A stretch of DNA of 64,000 nt from Oceanobacillus jordanicus. Lineage in GTDB: Bacteria; Bacillota; Bacilli; Bacillales; Amphibacillaceae. Below the pieces are notes generated by a model. That model was not told where the DNA came from and did not search any database. It worked only from the letters and a program-made list of their open reading frames with translations. The stretch lies in assembly GCF_022095695.1 (NCBI RefSeq), contig NZ_JAIFZM010000015.1, positions 18,690-82,689 on the forward strand, written 5' to 3'. Positions 58,729 through 64,000 of the stretch are shown piece after piece. Numbering within the stretch: the first letter of the stretch is position 1; every line of letters begins with the position of its first letter. Made by a program: the position numbers and the translations under genes.

Positions 58729-59334
58729 TTGGCTATAAAAAAACTTCATTACCTAATCTATATTGAACTTCAAGTACTATATTATGCGATCTTTGGGTGG
58801 TTTAAAAGTCCAGCTAACATGAAAAATGTTACTGTCTATCCCTACCATAAAACATCACAGTTAAAAATGTTTGTAATCGTATTCGCCATCCTTATTGTGT
58901 TAGAAGGTGGATTGTTCCATTTTGTCCTCCAGATATGGAGTCATCTTGCTGCCTGGATCTTTACGGTACTAAATATTTACGCATTGCTTTACATAGTAGG
59001 CTTATATCATTCTGTCAGAACACTGCCTCATACCATTCATGCTGAGAAACTTGTTATTCGATATGGTTACCAGAGTAGTATTGAACTCGATATTAAAAAT
59101 ATTGAAAGTATAAAGAACGCTAAAAAACAAGGAGGAATTGAAGATAAGCCACCAAAAGATACGTATTACGCTTTGTTGCAAATGGATTCACCCCATTACG
59201 AAATCACCTTAAAAGAACCGATTCTCATGAAACGATCGTATGGAAAAAGCAAGTGGGTTAAAACAGTTGTATTCAGAGCAGATGAACCAGCAGCGATGAG
59301 AGAGCATATAGAAGCAGATATAAAATTACTATGA
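58729..59334 (+). CDS. Membrane protein with C-terminal beta-rich domain, unknown function
   Basis: A 201-residue protein with two hydrophobic helices in the middle (about residues 48-72 and 76-98). A soluble C-terminal half resembles bacterial PH-like domains (TIHAEKLVIRYGYQSSIELDIKNIESI). The start codon appears to be TTG at 58729 with GGGAG only three bases away, so the N-terminus is uncertain. The neighbours (pbpC and aldA) give no functional hint. I do not recognise a specific family. Confidence 0.6.
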   Translation: MAIKKLHYLIYIELQVLYYAIFGWFKSPANMKNVTVYPYHKTSQLKMFVIVFAILIVLEGGLFHFVLQIWSHLAAWIFTVLNIYALLYIVGLYHSVRTLPHTIHAEKLVIRYGYQSSIELDIKNIESIKNAKKQGGIEDKPPKDTYYALLQMDSPHYEITLKEPILMKRSYGKSKWVKTVVFRADEPAAMREHIEADIKLL

Positions 59335-59501
59335 GAGGATGATCAAAAAAGTTGATTGTAAAAACAAAAGAGGATGGGGCATAAGAAAATTAAACAAGAA
59401 AAAAACTCAAGTTCAAACGTTGTATTACAGAAAAATTCGAATGCTTCATGGATACCCCCTGATTGTTTGGTATCTGGATTACACTTTAGCGAAGGAAAAA
59501 T

Positions 59502-59615
59502 GCGAAGACTCTAGTGGGAACAGCACGAGTCCGAAGGCCCCGCAAGAAGCGATTTTTACTTCTGAGGAGACTAAGGCCGTGCCCACTGAAAGCGGAGTAT
59601 TTTCCGCAGCGGTAA
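59502..59615 (+). repeat. Intergenic repeat, family 3, full copy
   Basis: GAAGACTCTAGTGGGAACAG, then GCCCCGCAAGAAGCG and AAGGCCGTGCCCACT, with a final GCGGAGTATTTTCCGC hairpin. AGTGGG / CCCACT (59513-59518 and 59582-59587) can close a long stem. Similar elements are common in Bacillaceae intergenic regions. A relic is at 44187. The overlapping 128-codon frame is not a gene. Confidence 0.6.
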
Positions 59616-59644
59616 TAAAACAGTTTGTTTATTATTGTCCGGGT

Positions 59645-59680
59645 TTTAAAAAGGCTGGGACGTTATGTCCCAGCCTTTTG
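59645..59680. terminator. Bidirectional terminator before aldA end
   Basis: The 9-bp stem GGCTGGGAC / GTCCCAGCC (59653-59661 and 59667-59675) has A and T runs on both sides. It serves aldA on the minus strand. Confidence 0.9.
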
Positions 59681-59690
59681 CTATTTCTCT

Positions 59691-61133
59691 CTATTGCTTG
59701 TACTGCATATAAACAACTTGCGTAACGAGGAAATCTTCTACCCCGTGCTTGCCATCTGTTCCACCAAGTCCTGATTTACGCATTCCTGCATGATAGCCTT
59801 GAACAGCTTCAAAGTTTTCCCTGTTCACATACGTTTCTCCGAATTTAAGATGATTCACGACATGCATGGCCTCATGCACATTATCGGTATAAACGGAGGA
59901 TGAAAGACCATATTCTGTGTCGTTCCCCATTTGAATTGCGTCATCGAGTTCATTAAAGGTGACAATCGGTACAACAGGTCCGAAAATCTCTTCCTTAATG
60001 ATTTCTGAATCATGTTTGACATTTTTAAGAATCGTTGGCTGAAGGAAAAATCCCTTTTCCTTATTAACCCTTTCGCCACCTGTCACAACCTCCGCTCCCT
60101 CTTTTACAGCTGTCTGTAGCATTTCCTCTACCTCTTCTAATCTATCTTTACTCACCAGTGGTCCCATACCAGCCTGTTTGTTTTGTAGAGGGTTATCAAC
60201 TGTGACTGCTTCAAAGGATTGTTTCAGCTTTTCCGTAAAGGCTTCGGCCACTTCCTCTTGAACATAAATTCTTTCTGCATTCGTACAGGCCTGTCCATTA
60301 TTGGCTAGTCTTGATGTTGTAATATGTTTGGCAGCCAAGTCAAGATCAGCATGCTTTGTTACAATAGCAGGTGCCTTACCACCAAGTTCCAGATTCACTT
60401 TCGTAATACTTTGGGCCGCTGCTTCCATCACTTTTGTACCTGCCGTGACACTTCCTGTCATGGAAATCATATCGACATCTGGATGAGAAGCTAAGGCATT
60501 TCCTAGTGTAGAGCCTTTTCCGGTAATAAAGTTGTATACTCCTGCGGGAAGTTCCTCCATCTCATCGACCAGTTTTGTGAATTCCGCCGCTGTATTTGGT
60601 GTTTTCTGGCTTGGTTTTAATACAATTGTACAGCCCGTTACCAGCGCTGATGCAACCTTCCTTGCTAAAATAAACACTGGGAAGTTCCATGGTACAATTC
60701 CACCAATTACCCCAATAGGCTTCTTATATAAGAGAATGTTTTCATTTGGCCTGTCACTCGGGATAATATCTCCTTCTATTCTTCGGGCCCATTCGGACAT
60801 ATATTTGAAGAAGTCAATTGCCATGTCTACTTCTCCATTAGCTAATTCAAAATCTTTTCCTTGCTCTTCCTGTAATAATTCAACAAATTTACTTTTATTA
60901 ACTTCTAGCTTTTCTCCAAGTTTGCGAACAATTTCTCCACGTTCCACAGCTGGTGTATGCTCCCAGCCAGACTGCGCATCGGTAGCAGCTTTAACTGCCT
61001 TATTCACATCTTCTTCTGTTCCGCTCGCAATCTTTGAAATCACCTGTTCTGTAGCAGGATTTATTACGTCAATTGTTTCTGTCGCCGTTGATTCTGTGTA
61101 TTTCCCATTAATATATATAGGATGGGTTTGCAC
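59691..61133 (-). CDS. aldA: Lactaldehyde-type NAD aldehyde dehydrogenase
   Basis: Oxidises an aldehyde, probably lactaldehyde or glycolaldehyde, with NAD. The 480 residues resemble E. coli AldA along the whole length: VINPATEQVISKI, YMSEWARRIEGDIIPSDRPNENILL, NFPVFILARK, and the ending YVNRENFEAVQGYHAG.RKSGLGG.DGKHG. The catalytic Glu is in LELGGKAP and the catalytic Cys in NNGQACTNAER. The start is GTG at 61131-61133, seven bases after AAGGAGG. Repeat copy D lies upstream, so the promoter may lie in or before it. The exact substrate is inferred from overall similarity. Confidence 0.85.
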   Translation of the reverse strand: MQTHPIYINGKYTESTATETIDVINPATEQVISKIASGTEEDVNKAVKAATDAQSGWEHTPAVERGEIVRKLGEKLEVNKSKFVELLQEEQGKDFELANGEVDMAIDFFKYMSEWARRIEGDIIPSDRPNENILLYKKPIGVIGGIVPWNFPVFILARKVASALVTGCTIVLKPSQKTPNTAAEFTKLVDEMEELPAGVYNFITGKGSTLGNALASHPDVDMISMTGSVTAGTKVMEAAAQSITKVNLELGGKAPAIVTKHADLDLAAKHITTSRLANNGQACTNAERIYVQEEVAEAFTEKLKQSFEAVTVDNPLQNKQAGMGPLVSKDRLEEVEEMLQTAVKEGAEVVTGGERVNKEKGFFLQPTILKNVKHDSEIIKEEIFGPVVPIVTFNELDDAIQMGNDTEYGLSSSVYTDNVHEAMHVVNHLKFGETYVNRENFEAVQGYHAGMRKSGLGGTDGKHGVEDFLVTQVVYMQYKQ

Positions 61134-61200
61134 AATAAAGCCTCCTTCATGGTATACTACTTTAAATTTTCCACCATGAGGAGGCTCTGAAACATATTAT

Positions 61201-61357
61201 TTATCCCGGTGCAATCGTCCGTAAAACCACCACTTCAAAACATAAGGTGAAACCGTGATGTTTAAGAGGAGTAAACGAACGCTAACACCCGATTCGTTCA
61301 ACTAACAATCAGTGGTGGAAGAATGAACCCCCCCGACTGATTGCAGTGTCGCTTTAT
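61201..61357 (+). repeat. Dispersed intergenic repeat, family 1, copy D (long form)
   Basis: On the plus strand it begins TTATCCCGGTGCAATCGTCC and ends near GCTTTAT. It shares long blocks with copy C, such as GTGATGTTTAAG and CGATTCGTTCAAC, then AACAATCAGTGG and GACTGATTGC. It lies just upstream of aldA on the opposite strand. Confidence 0.75.
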
Positions 61358-61373
61358 GTATGATGGCAGCTTG

Positions 61374-61820
61374 TTAAAGCATTTTCAGTAAGGAATAAAA
61401 GGTTGCTTCATCCCGTTCATCAAGTGCCTTGTCGATGGATCTTTTTATGTTTGCCAGTTCAAGCTGGTCAAACAGTATGTCAAGTTCATCTAGATCCCAT
61501 GGAGGGGTCGTTTGGCTTGGAGTATAAGGTTTTATAAATGCTTGTAAATAAATAAGAAAATCGCTACAAAAAAGGAGTTCATACATCGAAATACGTTCTT
61601 CTTCTTTTCCATGCCGGAAAACGAAGACAGCATCCTTATTAGATACCTCTCCCGTTTTTCTGTTAACATGGATAGAAGTAGCACCATTTGGGGTATAATG
61701 AAATTCCTTGCCATTGATTAGTACGACAAATCCACCAACTGATAATTTTACATAAATCGCACTGCTGCTTAAGCCTATTCGAAAAGGCAAAAACGACTTG
61801 ATGATGACCATACTTTCCAT
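61374..61820 (-). CDS. IDEAL-domain protein
   Basis: A 148-residue cytoplasmic protein. The C-terminal IDEAL domain is ANIKRSIDKALDERDEATFYSLLKML, a short helix pair found in Bacillales proteins such as YpiB. The N-terminal part is beta-rich (IYVKLSVGGFVVLINGKEFHY), unlike the simplest members. The role is unknown; some IDEAL proteins act as adaptors. GAGGAG lies four bases before the ATG. It is transcribed away from the DUF779 gene. No terminator was recognised. Confidence 0.75.
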   Translation of the reverse strand: MESMVIIKSFLPFRIGLSSSAIYVKLSVGGFVVLINGKEFHYTPNGATSIHVNRKTGEVSNKDAVFVFRHGKEEERISMYELLFCSDFLIYLQAFIKPYTPSQTTPPWDLDELDILFDQLELANIKRSIDKALDERDEATFYSLLKML

Positions 61821-61936
61821 TCAGCTCCTCACTCCAAGTATTGTTCATTAAATAGAACGATTACCTTATTATAATTCATTTTGCCTAGTAATTAAAGCCT
61901 ATTTTATGTTTTTTCTACTAAGAATAAACAAATAAA

Positions 61937-61967
61937 AAGCCAGCTCCTATAAAAAGAAGCTGACTCT
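61937..61967 (-). terminator. Terminator after the DUF779 gene
   Basis: The stem AGTCAGCT / AGCTGGCT (one mismatch) is followed on the minus strand by five T. It is downstream of 61983. Confidence 0.75.
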
Positions 61968-61982
61968 ACTATTTGTTTTTAC

Positions 61983-62339
61983 CTATTCTAGTTTTTCCTC
62001 TTCTGTAAATACTCTTGACCTTGTAAGAAACCTTTTCCCTTCAGGCCCTTCCAGTGAAAACATCCCTCCCCTTCCATCTACTGCATCTATTATAAGCTGG
62101 GTATGCTTCCAATAAGCATATTGATCTTTGGAAATATAGAAAGGCATACCCCCGATTTCACCGAGTAAAAGGTCTGACTCACCTACGCGAAATTCGCCCT
62201 GTGGATAACACATTGGAGAGCTTCCATCACAACATCCACCAGATTGATGAAACATTAAATCTCCATGAAATTCTTTTAACGTTCGAATTAGCTCCAGTGC
62301 TTCGTCTGTAGCGGTAACCCGTTCTGTCACATGCATCAT
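61983..62339 (-). CDS. DUF779 protein next to aldehyde dehydrogenase
   Basis: A 118-residue protein of the DUF779 family. The conserved segment MFHQSGGCCDGSSPMCYPQGEFRVGESDLLLGE has three cysteines that look like a metal or redox site, and the ending is KRFLTRSRVF. It is encoded 20 bases after the aldehyde dehydrogenase. In many genomes DUF779 genes sit beside acetaldehyde dehydrogenases, so a partner role is likely but not shown. The start is uncertain (two ATG codons at 62339 and 62336), and the spacing from AAAGG is short. Confidence 0.85.
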   Translation of the reverse strand: MMHVTERVTATDEALELIRTLKEFHGDLMFHQSGGCCDGSSPMCYPQGEFRVGESDLLLGEIGGMPFYISKDQYAYWKHTQLIIDAVDGRGGMFSLEGPEGKRFLTRSRVFTEEEKLE

Positions 62340-62359
62340 CCTTTCATAGAATGTGCCTC

Positions 62360-63880
62360 TTAAAATAGACCTGCTGGTTGCTCACTATAGCTAACTAGTA
62401 GATTTTTCGTCTGCTGATAATGTCCAAGCATCATAAGGTGGTTTTCCCGGCCGATTCCGGATTTTTTGTAGCCACCAAATGCGGCATGTGCAGGGTATTG
62501 GTGGTAACAATTCGTCCACACACGTCCTGCTTCAATTCCTCTTCCAAATCGATAAGCAGTGTTCATATTTCTTGTCCAGACTCCTGCTCCTAAACCATAT
62601 AGCGTATCATTTGCTACTGCAAGGGCTTCATCATCATCTTTAAAGGTCGTAACAGATAAAACTGGTCCAAAGATCTCTTCTTGGAATATACGCATCTTGT
62701 TATCTCCTTTAAAGATCGTAGGCTGTACATAATAGCCGCTTTCCAGTTCTCCTCCCAATTTATTAATATTTCCCCCAGTAAGCACCTCTGCTCCTTCTTG
62801 TTTTCCAATATCTAAATAGGACTGTATCTTTTCCATTTGTTCATTGGAAGCCTGGGCTCCCATCATGGTTTCCGTATCCAATGGATGGCCTATTTTAATT
62901 TGTTTTACTCGCTCTAGCGCCCGTTCCATAAATTCGTCGTAAATGGATTCATGTATAAGTGCACGTGAAGGACACGTACATACTTCTCCCTGGTTGAGAG
63001 CGAACATAACCAAACCTTCTATAGCCTTATCAAGAAAGCCATCATCTCTGTCTACGACATCTTCGAAAAATATATTTGGAGATTTCCCACCCAATTCCAG
63101 GGTCACAGGAATAATGTTTTCAGAGGCATATTGCATAATTAATCGCCCTGTTGTCGTTTCACCAGTGAACGCTATTTTGGAAATCCGACTGTTTGATGCT
63201 AATGGTTTCCCTGCTTCCACACCAAAGCCGTTCACAACATTTAATACACCAGGCGGAAGTAGATCCCCAATGAGTTCTAATAAAATATGAATAGATGCCG
63301 GCGTCTGTTCAGCAGGTTTTAGCACAACACAATTTCCTGCTGCAAGTGCCGGTGCTAACTTCCAGGTCGCCATCAAAATAGGGAAATTCCATGGAATAAT
63401 TTGCCCTACCACACCTAGTGGTTCATGAAAATGGTATGCCACTGTATCATTATCAATCTGGCTAATTCCACCCTCTTGAGCCCGAATCACTCCTGCAAAG
63501 TAACGAAAATGATCTACTGCCAGTGGGATATCGGCAGCAAGCGTCTCTCTTACTGCTTTACCATTGTCCCATGTTTCGGCCACAGCTAATAATTCCAAGT
63601 TCTCTTCCATACGATCGGCAATCTTATTTAAAATATTTGCTCTTACTGCCACGGATGTTTCTCCCCACTCTTTCTTGGCTGCATGTGCTGCATCAAGGGC
63701 TGCTTCCACATCCTCTTTTGTTGATCTGGAAACTTCGCAGAATGCTTTTCCCGTAACTGGGCTCACATTTTCAAAGTACTTTCCATTTGCCGGTGGACGA
63801 TATTCTCCGCCAATGTAATTGTCATACCTGTCTTTAAACTGGACTAGCGATCCTTCGCTATTTGGATTTGCATACCTCAT
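62360..63880 (-). CDS. Acetaldehyde dehydrogenase (AldB/ExaC type)
   Basis: NAD(P)-dependent oxidation of acetaldehyde or similar aldehydes to the acid, about 506 residues. Family markers are [62 protein letters not shown] with the catalytic Glu, and [11 protein letters not shown] with the catalytic Cys. The end [31 protein letters not shown] is typical of AldB/ExaC. The ATG at 63880 has GGAGG about ten bases upstream, better than the frame start at 63889. A cre site overlaps its leader, so it is likely repressed on preferred sugars. Confidence 0.92.
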   Translation of the reverse strand: MRYANPNSEGSLVQFKDRYDNYIGGEYRPPANGKYFENVSPVTGKAFCEVSRSTKEDVEAALDAAHAAKKEWGETSVAVRANILNKIADRMEENLELLAVAETWDNGKAVRETLAADIPLAVDHFRYFAGVIRAQEGGISQIDNDTVAYHFHEPLGVVGQIIPWNFPILMATWKLAPALAAGNCVVLKPAEQTPASIHILLELIGDLLPPGVLNVVNGFGVEAGKPLASNSRISKIAFTGETTTGRLIMQYASENIIPVTLELGGKSPNIFFEDVVDRDDGFLDKAIEGLVMFALNQGEVCTCPSRALIHESIYDEFMERALERVKQIKIGHPLDTETMMGAQASNEQMEKIQSYLDIGKQEGAEVLTGGNINKLGGELESGYYVQPTIFKGDNKMRIFQEEIFGPVLSVTTFKDDDEALAVANDTLYGLGAGVWTRNMNTAYRFGRGIEAGRVWTNCYHQYPAHAAFGGYKKSGIGRENHLMMLGHYQQTKNLLVSYSEQPAGLF

Positions 63881-63900
63881 TCTATCCACTCCTCCTCTTT

Positions 63901-63979
63901 TGCAAACGCTTACAAATTAGGTGTAAAAACTAGGTGGCTTTCTACTGATTACTATAGCAATTTATTCAGAATCATTCAA
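63901..63979 (-). promoter_or_regulatory. Promoter and cre site of the acetaldehyde dehydrogenase gene
   Basis: On the minus strand the -35 TTGAAT (63974-63979) and -10 TATAGT (63951-63956) are 17 bases apart. About 40 bases further is TGCAAACGCTTACA (63901-63914), which fits the CcpA consensus WTGNAANCGNWNNCW at every position. Being downstream of the promoter, it would act as a road-block. Confidence 0.75.
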
Positions 63980-64000
63980 ACATTTTGTATTAGTTAGATT

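Noticed and set aside
59339..59725. 128-codon plus-strand ORF
   Set aside because: It covers a family-3 repeat and a terminator, and its end lies inside aldA on the other strand. Composition is not that of a protein.
60532..61179. 215-codon plus-strand ORF opposite aldA
   Set aside because: Antisense frame of a well-conserved dehydrogenase, with no ribosome site.

Overview
This window comes from the chromosome of a low-GC, Gram-positive, spore-forming, flagellated member of the Bacillaceae. Gene content and order follow the Bacillus subtilis yvo/yvj/yvy/yvi region closely. The family of short dispersed intergenic repeats and the permuted biofilm locus suggest a halotolerant relative such as Oceanobacillus or Virgibacillus; the genus is an inference. 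Nearly everything before 47.4 kb and much after it is read from the minus strand.

Layout (minus strand unless stated). 0-2 kb: trxB (cut at the window edge) and a TPR protein. 2.3-11.4 kb: hprK-lgt-yvoD-ppaX-yvoF-glpP running into glpF-glpK-glpD, so HPr kinase and the glycerol antiterminator sit in front of the glycerol genes they control. 11.5-18.5 kb: yvlD/yvlC envelope-stress-type genes, bshB2-yojF (bacillithiol), and uvrB-uvrA with a LexA box. 18.8-21.4 kb: a ykoN/ykoQ/ykoP-like group. 21.5-33.5 kb: minJ, ctpB, a coiled-coil M23 hydrolase, ftsEX, cccB, prfB (programmed frameshift), secA and hpf. 33.8-47.4 kb: late flagellar genes (fliT, fliS, fliD, flaG, csrA, fliW, yviE, flgL, flgK, flgN, flgM, yvyF), comFC-comFA, degV and degU-degS; hag is missing from its usual place between csrA and flaG.

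47.5-51.4 kb: yvyE (+), nagA-nagB, a 53-aa small ORF and a VanZ-like gene. 51.6-58.6 kb is the most interesting block. It is a biofilm-matrix island with sinI-sinR, an operon in the order tasA, tapA, sipW and a TasA-like protein bearing an LPNTS sortase signal, and a divergent class D sortase followed by a MecA/PbpC-type penicillin-binding protein. The tasA/sortase divergent promoter carries seven copies of a CGTTC(G/T)TT-like motif related to the SinR operator. This predicts a SinR-controlled amyloid-type fibre whose base can be covalently attached to peptidoglycan. 58.7-63.9 kb: a membrane protein (+), two aldehyde dehydrogenases, a DUF779 protein and an IDEAL-domain protein; the last dehydrogenase has a full-consensus cre site.

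Other structure: three families of dispersed intergenic repeats (four, two and two copies), a 21-bp heptad-type tandem repeat, and perfect Spo0A boxes in front of two small genes of unknown function. I saw no tRNA, rRNA, CRISPR array, transposase gene or prophage.
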